This document shows positions 19,041 through 30,600 of a stretch of 64,000 nt of DNA, piece by piece. A program made the translations under genes and the position numbers. The notes beneath the pieces are model-generated. The model did no database searches and was not told the DNA's origin. It saw only the letters and a list, made by a program, of their open reading frames with translations. This stretch comes from Callipepla californica brunnescens (taxonomy: Eukaryota; Chordata; Aves; Galliformes; Odontophoridae), in NCBI GenBank assembly GCA_023055505.1, contig JALIRH010000125.1, positions 633,001 to 697,000 of the forward strand. The letters are read 5' to 3'. Position 1 is the stretch's first letter. Every line of letters starts with the position of its first letter.

Positions 19041-22000
19041 TAACCCAAAACCAAACCCCAGGCCTACCCCTTCTCTCACCCTGACACTCGAACCAAACCT
19101 CCGCCTAAACCTAACCCTAATATCTAAGCCTAAGCCTAACCCTTCCAATTGCCCTAGCCCTAACACTAACCCTTTTCCTATACCTAACCCTGACCTCAAC
19201 CCTGATCCTAACCTTTCCCTAACCCTAACACCAACCCGTAACATCATTTGAATCCTAATCCTATTCCAAACCTTAACCCTATCCCAAGGCCTAACCCTAC
19301 TCTGACCTTTACACTCCAACTAACCCAACCTCGATCAATAAATACAAATGGAATCCTAAACCTAAACCTAAACCTAAACCTACTGCTAACACCACAAGTC
19401 AGCCTACTTTTCTCCCTAAATCTAATCATAAATCTCAAAAAATCTTTGTCCCTAACCCTAATCATAAATCCAGTCCAAACTCTGAAACTTTCCCAAAACC
19501 TATGCCTATTCCTAACACTTACTCTTACCCTAAGTCTATCCCTAACACTAACCCTTCTCCCAGACACAACCCTAAAGCCAACACTAATCCTAACCTAATA
19601 TTTATCCTAATCCTAAACCTAATCCTAACTCTTACCCTAATTCTAACTCTACCCTAACTCTAGGGTTAGGGTATGCTTAGGGTTAGGGTGAAATTAGGGT
19701 TAGGGTTAGTGTTAGGGTTAGGGTTGAGGTTAGGGTTAGGGTTAGGGTTAGGGTTAGGTAAGGGTTAGGGTTAGGGTAAGAATTAGGATAGGGATTGTGA
19801 TACAGTTAAGGTAAGGGTTAGGAATTAGAGTTAGGGTTAGGGTTAGGATTAGGGTTAGGGTTAGGTTAGGGTTAGGGTTAGGGTTAAGGTTAGAGTTAGG
19901 GTTAGGGTTAGGGTTAGGGTTAGGGTAAGAATTATGAGAGGGATTGTGATACAGTTAAGGTAAGGGTTAGGAATTAGGGTTAGGGTTAGGGTTAGGTTTA
20001 GGTTTAGGTTTAGGTTTAGGGTTAGGGTTAGGGTTAGTGTTAGGGTAGGTTAGGGTTAGGGTATGGTAGGGTTAGGGTTAGGGTAGGGTAAGGGTTAGCA
20101 TTAGGTTTAGGGTTAGGGTTAGGGTTAGAGTTAGGTTAGGGCTAGGGTTAGGGTTAGGGTTAGGGTTAGGGTTAATGTAGTTTAGGGCTAGGGTTAGGGT
20201 TAGGGTTAGGATAGGGTTAATGTAGGGTTAGGGTTAGTGCTAGGAATCAATTTGGAGGAAGGAAAAGGTATAGGAATTGGTTCATTGTTAGCGTTAGTCT
20301 TCAGGGTTAGGGTTCGGATTTAGCACTATGTTTCAGGTTCCTTTTAGGTTTAGTGATAAGGATTAGGGGTACGTTTAGGTATTGTACAATGCTAAGTGTT
20401 AGCTTCTGGGTGGGGGTTGGGGTTAGATTAAGGGTGAGGGTTAGGGTTAGGACTAGATTTAGGATTAGGTTTAGGAATAGGTTTTCTTTGATTGTTAGGG
20501 TGAGAGAAAGGTTAGGCCTTGGGTTTGTTTTTGGAATAGTTTTGGGTTTCAGAATAGGAATTGGGTTAGTATTTGGAATCTGATTGCTTTAGTATTAGTG
20601 TTAGGGTGGGGGTTAGAAGTTAGGTGAGCGTTGTGGTAATCTAATGCTTTGTGTTAGGCTTAGGGTTGGGCTTTTACTTGAGGTTGGTGTTAGGGTCAGC
20701 TTTAGTTTGAAGGTAGATTTAGAGTTTAAATTGTGGTCATGCTTGGGATTAGTTTTAGAGTTAGGGTAAGATTTAGGTTTCCTTTCAGTGTTAGGCTGTG
20801 AGAATTGTAGGCTTTGTGTTTTTGGGTTTGTGTTGGGTTTAGGAATTGGAATAGTGTTTGGGATAGTATTAGCGTTAAGGCTGGGGTTAGAGTTAGGTGA
20901 TGGCTGTGGTAATCTAATGCTTTGTGTTAGGTTTAGGGTTGGGCTTCCATCTGGGGTTGGTTTTAAGGTCCCATTTAGATTTCAGGAAGAATTGGAGTTC
21001 AATTGAGGTAACGGTTAGGATTAGATTTAGGGTTCTGATAAGGGTTAGGTTAGGGTTAGGGTTTGGTTCCAAGTTGTTTTTAGGGTTAGGGTTAACGTTA
21101 GGTTTCAGGATAGGGTTAGGAATATAGCTAGGTGTTTGTTAGGTAAGGTTTAGTCCTGGGGTTTCAGTTCGGGTTAGGTGAAGCGTTAGTTTTACAGTTA
21201 GAAGACATGTTAGGGTTAGGGTTAGGTTTTGGTGTAGATTTAGGTTTAGGGTAAGGGTTAGGGATGTAGATGAAGGTTTAGTGGAAGGGGTAGGGTTCTC
21301 TTTAGTTTTAGGACCAGGGAAGGGTCCTAAAAGGGCCTTGGCTAAGGGTGAGTTTTAGTATTTGATTTAGCGTTGCGTTCAGATCTAGGTTAGTTTGAGT
21401 GTCAGGCTGAGAGAAGGGGTAGGCCTTGGGTTTGGTTCTGGCTTAGTGTTAGGTTTAGGAATAGGAATAGTTTTGGTGTTTGGATTGGGTTTGGGGTTAG
21501 TAGTAGGGATTGGATTGGGGTTAGTGTTAGGTGAGATCTGCGGTAATCTGATGCTTTCTTTGAGGCTTGAGGTTTGAGCTTAAACGTGGTGTTGGTTTTA
21601 GGGTAGGATTTAGGGCTAGGGTTTGGTTGAGGTAGCATTAGGTTTAGGTTTAGGGGAAGGGTTTTGGTTAGGGTAGAGGTTAGAATTCTGGTTTGGGTTA
21701 GGAATAGGGTTCTGGACAAGGTAAGGATTTAGTCCTAGGTTTCCAGTTAGGGTAAGGTGAAGTGCTGGTGTTCTAGTTAGGAGAAGAGTTAGGTTGAGGT
21801 TTCGGGTTAGGTTTTTTTGTCGATTTAGGTTTTAGGTAAGGGGTAGATTTTAGACAACATGAGCTTTCTGGTCAGAGTAGGGTTAGGCCTTAGAATATGG
21901 ATAAGATTAGGATAAATGTAGGGTTAGTTTCGGGTTTAGGTTAGTTTGAGTGTTAGGCTGAGAGAAGGGGAGGGCCTTGGGTTTGGGTTTGGTTTAGGGT

Positions 22001-22050
22001 TAAGATAAGGTTTAGGAATAGGAGTAGGTTTGGGGTTTGGATTGGGTTTG
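19041..22050 (+). repeat. Macrosatellite copy 0 (shortened, joined to the ERV)
   Basis: This copy follows the ERV's 5' edge in the same way that later copies follow the ERV stub. It lacks about 2.0 kb around 19,661, where CCCTAA-type sequence joins directly to TTAGGG-type sequence. The missing DNA corresponds to about 22,866-24,890 of the next copy and includes the CCTAGG hinge and most of the C-rich arm. Counted from the ERV point its period is 3,198 bases instead of about 5,375. The G-rich arm (20,235-22,050) is complete and nearly identical to later copies. Confidence 0.93.
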
Positions 22051-22238
22051 GACTTGATAGTGACTCCCCACTGAACCATAACATCAGGGCCCCATAAATA
22101 TCATCGGAATTGGCAACACAAACGGTTTGATAGTAGCTACCCGATCTTCAGGTCCTCTGATTGGAATGAACTCAGCACTTTGCTGGCTGTTCCTTGCACC
22201 TCCCACCCCAGCTAATGTATGGGATGATTTGTATGATG
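22051..22238 (-). mobile_element. ERV stub in macrosatellite copy 1
   Basis: Matches 18,853-19,040 of the ERV base for base by eye. The left border is ...GATTGGGTTTG|GACTTGATAG. The right border is shared with the full ERV locus, so only the left border is a new deletion junction. Confidence 0.93.
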
Positions 22239-23731
22239 TAACCCAAAACCAAACCCCAGGCCTACCCCTTCTCTCACCCTGACACTCGAACCAAACCTCC
22301 GCCTAAACCTAACCCTAATATCTAAGCCTAAGCCTAACCCTTCCAATTGCCCTAGCCCTAACACTAACCCTTTTCCTATACCTAACCCTGACCTCAACCC
22401 TGATCCTAACCTTTCCCTAACCCTAACACCAACCCGTAACATCATTTGAATCCTAATCCTATTCCAAACCTTAACCCTATCCCAAGGCCTAACCCTACTC
22501 TGACCTTTACACTCCAACTAACCCAACCTCGATCAATAAATACAAATGGAATCCTAAACCTAAACCTAAACCTAAACCTACTGCTAACACCACAAGTCAG
22601 CCTACTTTTCTCCCTAAATCTAATCACAAATCTCAAAAAATCTTTGTCCCTAACCCTAATCATAAATCCAGTCCAAACTCTGAAACTTTCCCAAAACCTA
22701 TGCCTATTCCTAACACTTACTCTTACCCTAAGTCTATCCCTAACACTAACCCTTCTCCCAGACACAACCCTAAAGCCAACACTAATCCTAACCTAATCTT
22801 TATCCTAATCCTAAACCTAATCCTAACTCTTACCCTAATTCTAACTCTACCCTAACCCTAACTCTGACCCTCAAACCAAACCCACATTTAAGCACAACCC
22901 TAATCCCGACACCTAGCATCAGATTACCACAACCCTAACGGAACCCTAACCCTAACACTAATGCTATGACTATCCCAAACCCTAACCCAAGTACTAGACC
23001 AAACCATACCCCTATCCCTCACTCTAAAACTAACAACCCTAACTAAACTCTAACCGTAACCCTATCCCTAATACTAACACTAATCATCTTTTAAACACCA
23101 ATGTTATTCCTATTCCTAAACCTTACCCAATCTCCAAATGAAATCCAAGGCCGGTGCCTTCTCACACCCTAACGATCAAACCAAACCTACATCTAAACCT
23201 AACCCTAAATCCAATCTTTACCCTAAACCATACACTTGCCCTGGCCTTAACACTAACCCTTTCCCTATACCTAACCCTAACCCTAACCTTAACACTAATT
23301 TGAGGCCTATCCCTAGTAGGAACCCAAAACCTAATTGGAATCTGAATCCTGTTCTTAACCTTAACCCTAACACGACTTAACTCTACTCTGACCCTAAAAG
23401 TCAAATGAACCCTACTCCTTACCCTAAACCTCAATCTAAACCTAAACCTAACCCTAAACCTAAACTTCACAAGAACACTCAACCTAATCCTAGCACTAAC
23501 CTAAACTAAAACTAAAACAACTTTTTTGCTAACCCTAATCCTAAATCTAACCCTAACCCCAAAACTCCCCCAAACCTGAACCTAAACCTAATCCACTCCA
23601 AAATCCTTACCCTAACCCTAACCCCAAACAACCTAATACTAGAACTAAAGCAATCCTTCACCCTAACCCTAAAACTAACAATTTAACTTTGACCCTAAAA
23701 CTCAAATTCACCCTACATACACTTTATGCTA

Positions 23732-23737
23732 CCTAGG
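23732..23737. other. Strand-switch hinge (CCTAGG) in copy 1
   Basis: Left of this palindromic hexamer the + strand is CCCTAA-type for about 1.5 kb; right of it the + strand is TTAGGG-type for about 3.7 kb. The immediate context is GCTACCTAGGTTAGGG. Equivalent points are at 29,095, 34,469, 39,844 and 45,219. Confidence 0.85.
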
Positions 23738-26700
23738 TTAGGGTCAGGCTCAATCTGGGTTTTGTGTTGGGGTCAAAGGGATAGGGTTAGGGTAGAGTTC
23801 GAGTTAGGATGAAGGTAATGCTTACAGATATGTTTAGAGAATGGAACAGGGTTAGGGTTAAGGTTAGGGTAAGGTTGAAGGTTAGGCTCAGGGACAGATT
23901 TAGGGTTAGAGTTTGGGTTCCTTTTAGGTTTAGGGATAGGGTTAGGGTACGGTTAGGTATTGTACAACGCTAAGTGTTAGCTTCTGGGTAAGGGATAGGG
24001 TTAGGGTAAGGGTTAGATTCAGGGTTAGGGTTAGCATTAGCATCAGGGTTAGGGTTATGGTAAGAGTTAGGATAGGGAATGGGATACAGTTAGGGTAAGG
24101 GTTAGGAATAGGGTTAGGGTTACATTAAGGTTAGGGTTAGTGTTTGGATCAGGGGTAGGGTTAGGAATAAAGTTAGAGTAAGGGCTAGGATTAGGGTTAG
24201 GGTTAGGGTAGGGATACGGTTAGGGTAGAGTTAAGGTTAGGGTAGGGTTAGGGTTAGGGTAAGGGTTAGGGATAGGGTTAGGGTTAGGGTTAGGGTTAGG
24301 GTTAGGTTAGGGTTTGGGTTATGGTAAGAGTTAGGATAGGGATTGTGATACGGTTAGGGTAAGGGTTAGGATTAGGGATAGGGTTTGATTAGGGTAAGGG
24401 TTATTGTTTGGATTAGGGTAGGGTTACGAATAAAGTTAGAGTTAGGGCTAGGATTAGGGTTAGGGTTCGGGATTGGATTAGTGTTAGGGTAAGGAATAAA
24501 GTTAGAGTTAGTGTTAGGATTAGGGTTAGGGTAAAGTAGGGTTAGGGGTAGGGTTAGGGTTACGGTTAGGGTTAGGGTAGGGTTAGGGTTAGGGTTTGGG
24601 TTAGGCTAGGGTTAGGGTAAGGGTAAAGGTTAGGGTTAGGGTTAGGGTTAGGGTTAGGGTTAGGGTTAGGGTAGGGTTAGGGTTAGGGTTAGGGTTAGGA
24701 TTAGGGTTAGGGTTAGGGTTAGGGTAGGGTTAGGGTTAGGGTTAGGGTTAAGGTTAAATTTATTGTTAGGGTTAGGGTTAGGGTTAGGGTTAGGGTTAGG
24801 GTTAGGGCTAGGGTTAGGGTAGGGTTAGGGTTAGGGTTAGGGTTAGGGTTAGGTTAGGGTTGGGGTTAGGGTTAGGGTTAGGTAAGGGTTAGGGTTAGGG
24901 TATGCTTAGGGTTAGGGTAAAATTAGGGTTAGGGTTAGTGTTAGGGTTAGGGTTAAATTTATTGTTAGGTTTAGGGTTAAGGTTAGAGTTAGGGTTAGGG
25001 TTGAGGTTAGGGTTAGGGTTAGGGTTAGGGTTAGGGTTAGGGTTAGGGTTAGGGTTAGGTTAGGGTTAGGGTTAGGGTTAAGGTGAGAGTTAGGGTTAGG
25101 GTTAGGGTTAGGGTTAGGTAAGGGTTAGGGTTAGGGTAAGAATTAGGATAGGGATTGTGATACAGTTAAGGTAAGGGTTAGGAATTAGAGTTAGGGTTAG
25201 GGTTAGGATTAGGGTTAGGGTTAGGTTAGGGTTAGGGTTAGGGTTAAGGTTAGAGTTAGGGTTAGGGTTAGGGTTAGGGTTAGGTAAGGGTTAGGGTTAG
25301 GGTAAGAATTAGGATAGGGATTGTGATACAGTTAAGGTAAGGGTTAGGAATTAGGGTTAGGGTTAGGGTTAGGTTTAGGTTTAGGTTTAGGGTTAGGGTT
25401 AGGGTTAGTGTTAGGGTAGGTTAGGGTTAGGGTATGGTAGGGTTAGGGTTAGGGTAGGGTAAGGTTTAGCATTAGGTTTAGGGTTAGGGTTAGGGTTAGA
25501 GTTAGGTTAGGGCTAGGGTTAGGGTTAGGGTTAGGGTTAGGGTTAATGTAGTTTAGGGCTAGGGTTAGGGTTAGGGTTAGGATAGGGTTAATGTAGGGTT
25601 GGGGTTAGTGCTAGGAATCAATTTGGAGGAAGGAAAAGGTATAGGAATTGGTTCATTGTTAGCGTTAGTCTTCAGGGTTAGGGTTCGGATTTAGCACTAT
25701 GTTTCAGGTTCCTTTTAGGTTTAGTGATAAGGATTAGGGGTACGTTTAGGTATTGTACAATGCTAAGTGTTAGCTTCTGGGTGGGGGTTGGGGTTAGATT
25801 AAGGGTGAGGGTTAGGACTAGATTTAGGATTAGGTTTAGGAATAGGTTTTCTTTGATTGTTAGGGTGAGAGAAAGGTTAGGCCTTGGGTTTGTTTTTGGA
25901 ATAGTTTTGGGTTTCAGAATAGGAATTGGGTTAGTATTTGGAATCTGATTGCTTTAGTATTAGTGTTAGGGTGGGGGTTAGAAGTTAGGTGAGCGTTGTG
26001 GTAATCTAATGCTTTGTGTTAGGCTTAGGGTTGGGCTTTTACTTGAGGTTGGTGTTAGGGTCAGCTTTAGTTTGAAGGTAGATTTAGAGTTTAAATTGTG
26101 GTCATGCTTGGGATTAGTTTTAGAGTTAGGGTAAGATTTAGGTTTCCTTTCAGTGTTAGGCTGTGAGAATTGTAGGCTTTGTGTTTTTGGGTTTGTGTTG
26201 GGTTTAGGAATTGGAATAGTGTTTGGGATAGTATTAGCGTTAAGGCTGGGGTTAGAGTTAGGTGATGGCTGTGGTAATCTAATGCTTTGTGTTAGGTTTA
26301 GGGTTGGGCTTCAATCTGGGGTTGGTTTTAAGGTCCCATTTAGATTTCAGGAAGAATTGGAGTTCAATTGAGGTAACGGTTAGGATTAGATTTAGGGTTC
26401 TGATAAGGGTTAGGTTAGGGTTAGGGTTTGGTTCCAAGTTGTTTTTAGGGTTAGGGTTAACGTTAGGTTTCAGGATAGGGTTAGGAATATAGCTAGGTGT
26501 TAGGTAAGGTTTAGTCCTGGGGTTTCAGTTCGGGTTAGGTGAAGCGTTAGTTTTACAGTTAGAAGACATGTTAGGGTTAGGGTTAGGTTTTGGTGTAGAT
26601 TTAGGTTTAGGGTAAGGGTTAGGGATGTAGATGAAGGTTTAGTGGAAGGGGTAGGGTTCTCTTTAGTTTTAGGACCAGGGAAGGGTCCTAAAAGGGCCTT

Positions 26701-27413
26701 GGCTAAGGGTGAGTTTTAGTATTTGATTTAGCGTTGCGTTCAGGTCTAGGTTAGTTTGAGTGTCAGGCTGAGAGAAGGGGTAGGCCTTGGGTTTGGTTCT
26801 GGCTTAGTGTTAGGTTTAGGAATAGGAATAGTTTTGGTGTTTGGATTGGGTTTGGGGTTAGTAGTAGGGATTGGATTGGGGTTAGTGTTAGGTGAGATCT
26901 GCGGTAATCTGATGCTTTCTTTGAGGCTTGAGGTTTGAGCTTAAACGTGGTGTTGGTTTTAGGGTAGGATTTAGGGCTAGGGTTTGGTTGAGGGTAGCAT
27001 TAGGTTTAGGTTTAGGGGAAGGGTTTTGGTTAGGGTAGAGGTTAGAATTCTGGTTTGGGTTAGGAATAGGGTTCTGGACAAGGTAAGGATTTAGTCCTAG
27101 GTTTCCAGTTAGGGTAAGGTGAAGTGCTGGTGTTCTAGTTAGGAGAAGAGTTAGGTTGAGGTTTCGGGTTAGGTTTTTTTTGTCGATTTAGGTTTTAGGT
27201 AAGGGGTAGATTTTAGACAACATGAGCTTTCTGGTCAGAGTAGGGTTAGGCCTTAGAATATGGATAAGATTAGGATAAATGTAGGGTTAGTTTCGGGTTT
27301 AGGTTAGTTTGAGTGTTAGGCTGAGAGAAGGGGAGGGCCTTGGGTTTGGGTTTGGTTTAGGGTTAAGATAAGGTTTAGGAATAGGAGTAGGTTTGGGGTT
27401 TGGATTGGGTTTG

Positions 27414-27601
27414 GACTTGATAGTGACTCCCCACTGAACCATAACATCAGGGCCCCATAAATATCATCGGAATTGGCAACACAAACGGTTTGATAGTAGC
27501 TACCCGATCTTCAGGTCCTCTGATTGGAATGAACTCAGCACTTTGCTGGCTGTTCCTTGCACCTCCCACCCCAGCTAATGTATGGGATGATTTGTATGAT
27601 G
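27414..27601 (-). mobile_element. ERV stub in macrosatellite copy 2
   Basis: Same borders as the stub at 22,051, with no difference seen by eye. Confidence 0.93.
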
Positions 27602-30600
27602 TAACCCAAAACCAAACCCCAGGCCTACCCCTTCTCTCACCCTGACACTCGAACCAAACCTCCGCCTAAACCTAACCCTAATATCTAAGCCTAAGCCTAA
27701 CCCTTCCAATTGCCCTAGCCCTAACACTAACCCTTTTCCTATACCTAACCCTGACCTCAACCCTGATCCTAACCTTTCCCTAACCCTAACACCAACCCGT
27801 AACATCATTTGAATCCTAATCCTATTCCAAACCTTAACCCTATCCCAAGGCCTAACCCTACTCTGACCTTTACACTCCAACTAACCCAACCTCGATCAAG
27901 AAATACAAATGGAATCCTAAACCTAAACCTAAACCTAAACCTACTGCTAAGACCACAAGTCAGCCTACTTTTCTCCCTAAATCTAATCATAAATCTCAAA
28001 AAATCTTTGTCCCTAACCCTAATCATAAATCCAGTCCAAACTCTGAAACTTTCCCAAAACCTATGCCTATTCCTAACACTTACTCTTACCCTAAGTCTAT
28101 CCCTAACACTAACCCTTCTCCCAGACACAACCCTAAAGCCAACACTAATCCTAACCTAATCTTTATCCTAATCCTAAACCTAATCCTAACTCTTACCCTA
28201 ATTCTAACTCTACCCTAACCCTAACTCTGACCCTCAAACCAAACCCACATTTAAGCACAACCCTAATCCCGACACCTAGCATCAGATTACCACAACCCTA
28301 ACGGAACCCTAACCCTAACACTAATGCTATGACTATCCCAAACCCTAACCCAAGTACTAGACCAAACCATACCCCTATCCCTCACTCTAAAACTAACAAC
28401 CCTAACTAAACTCTAACCGTAACCCTATCCCTAATACTAACACTAATCATCTTTTAAACACCAATGTTATTCCTATTCCTAAACCTTACCCAATCTCCAA
28501 ATGAAATCCAAGGCCGGTGCCTTCTCACACCCTAACGATCAAACCAAACCTACATCTAAACCTAACCCTAAATCCAATCTTTACCCTAAACCATACACTT
28601 GCCCTGGCCTTAACACTAACCCTTTCCCTATACCTAACCCTAACCCTAACCTTAACACTAATTTGAGGCCTATCCCTAGTAGGAACCCAAAACCTAATTG
28701 GAATCTGAATCCTGTTCTTAACCTTAACCCTAACACGACTTAACTCTACTCTGACCCTAAAAGTCAAATGAACCCTACTCCTTACCCTAAACCTCAATCT
28801 AAACCTAAACCTAACCCTAAACCTAAACTTCACAAGAACACTCAACCTAATCCTAGCACTAACCTAAACTAAAACTAAAACAACTTTTTTGCTAACCCTA
28901 ATCCTAAATCTAACCCTAACCCCAAAACTCCCCCAAACCTGACCCTAAACCTAATCCACTCCAAAATCCTTACCCTAACCCTAACCCCAAACACCCTAAT
29001 ACTAGAACTAAAGCAATCCTTCACCCTAACCCTAAAACTAACAATTTAACTTTGACCCTAAAACTCAAATTCACCCTACATACACTTGATGCTACCTAGG
29101 TTAGGGTCAGGCTCAATCTGGGTTTTGTGTTGGGGTCAAAGGGATAGGGTTAGGGTAGAGTTCGAGTTAGGATGAAGGTAATGCTTACAGATATGTTTAG
29201 AGAATGGAACAGGGTTAGGGTTAAGGTTAGGGTAAGGTTGAAGGTTAGGCTCAGGGACAGATTTAGGGTTAGAGTTTGGGTTCCTTTTAGGTTTAGGGAT
29301 AGGGTTAGGGTACGGTTAGGTATTGTACAACGCTAAGTGTTAGCTTCTGGGTAAGGGATAGGGTTAGGGTAAGGGTTAGATTCAGGGTTAGGGTTAGCAT
29401 TAGCATCAGGGTTAGGGTTATGGTAAGAGTTAGGATAGGGAATGGGATACAGTTAGGGTAAGGGTTAGGAATAGGGTTAGGGTTACATTAAGGTTAGGGT
29501 TAGTGTTTGGATCAGGGGTAGGGTTAGGAATAAAGTTAGAGTAAGGGCTAGGATTAGGGTTAGGGTTAGGGTAGGGATACGGTTAGGGTAGAGTTAAGGT
29601 TAGGGTAGGGTTAGGGTTAGGGTAAGGGTTAGGGATAGGGTTAGGGTTAGGGTTAGGGTTAGGGTTAGGTTAGGGTTTGGGTTATGGTAAGAGTTAGGAT
29701 AGGGATTGTGATACGGTTAGGGTAAGGGTTAGGATTAGGGATAGGGTTTGATTAGGGTAAGGGTTATTGTTTGGATTAGGGTAGGGTTACGAATAAAGTT
29801 AGAGTTAGGGCTAGGATTAGGGTTAGGGTTCGGGATTGGATTAGTGTTAGGGTAAGGAATAAAGTTAGAGTTAGTGTTAGGATTAGGGTTAGGGTAAAGT
29901 AGGGTTAGGGGTAGGGTTAGGGTTACGGTTAGGGTTAGGGTAGGGTTAGGGTTAGGGTTTGGGTTAGGCTAGGGTTAGGGTAAGGGTAAAGGTTAGGGTT
30001 AGGGTTAGGGTTAGGGTTAGGGTTAGGGTTAGGGTAGGGTTAGGGTTAGGGTTAGGGTTAGGATTAGGGTTAGGGTTAGGGTTAGGGTAGGGTTAGGGTT
30101 AGGGTTAGGGTTAAGGTTAAATTTATTGTTAGGGTTAGGGTTAGGGTTAGGGTTAGGGTTAGGGTTAGGGCTAGGGTTAGGGTAGGGTTAGGGTTAGGGT
30201 TAGGGTTAGGGTTAGGTTAGGGTTGGGGTTAGGGTTAGGGTTAGGTAAGGGTTAGGGTTAGGGTATGCTTAGGGTTAGGGTAAAATTAGGGTTAGGGTTA
30301 GTGTTAGGGTTAGGGTTAAATTTATTGTTAGGTTTAGGGTTAAGGTTAGAGTTAGGGTTAGGGTTGAGGTTAGGGTTAGGGTTAGGGTTAGGGTTAGGGT
30401 TAGGGTTAGGGTTAGGGTTAGGGTTAGGGTTAGGTTAGGGTTAGGGTTAGGGTTAAGGTGAGAGTTAGGGTTAGGGTTAGGGTTAGGGTTAGGTAAGGGT
30501 TAGGGTTAGGGTAAGAATTAGGATAAGGATTGTGATACAGTTAAGGTAAGGGTTAGGAATTAGAGTTAGGGTTAGGGTTAGGATTAGGGTTAGGGTTAGG

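Larger units (their letters stand above)
22051..27413 (+). repeat. Macrosatellite copy 1 (5,363 bp)
   Basis: Unit order: ERV stub; C-rich arm of CCCTAA type to about 23,720; hinge at CCTAGG 23,732-23,737; G-rich TTAGGG-type tract with perfect runs (for example about 25,005-25,055); then the landmark-rich G arm from about 25,610 (AATCAATTTGGAGGAAGG) to 27,413. It carries TAATCACAAATC in the C arm and CTTCAATCTGGGG in the G arm. Open frames are short and repeat-derived. Confidence 0.96.

Noticed and set aside
24600..25100. A functional telomere end or telomerase RNA template
   Set aside because: Perfect TTAGGG runs are short, interstitial and embedded in a tandem unit. Nothing resembles the conserved elements of a telomerase RNA.
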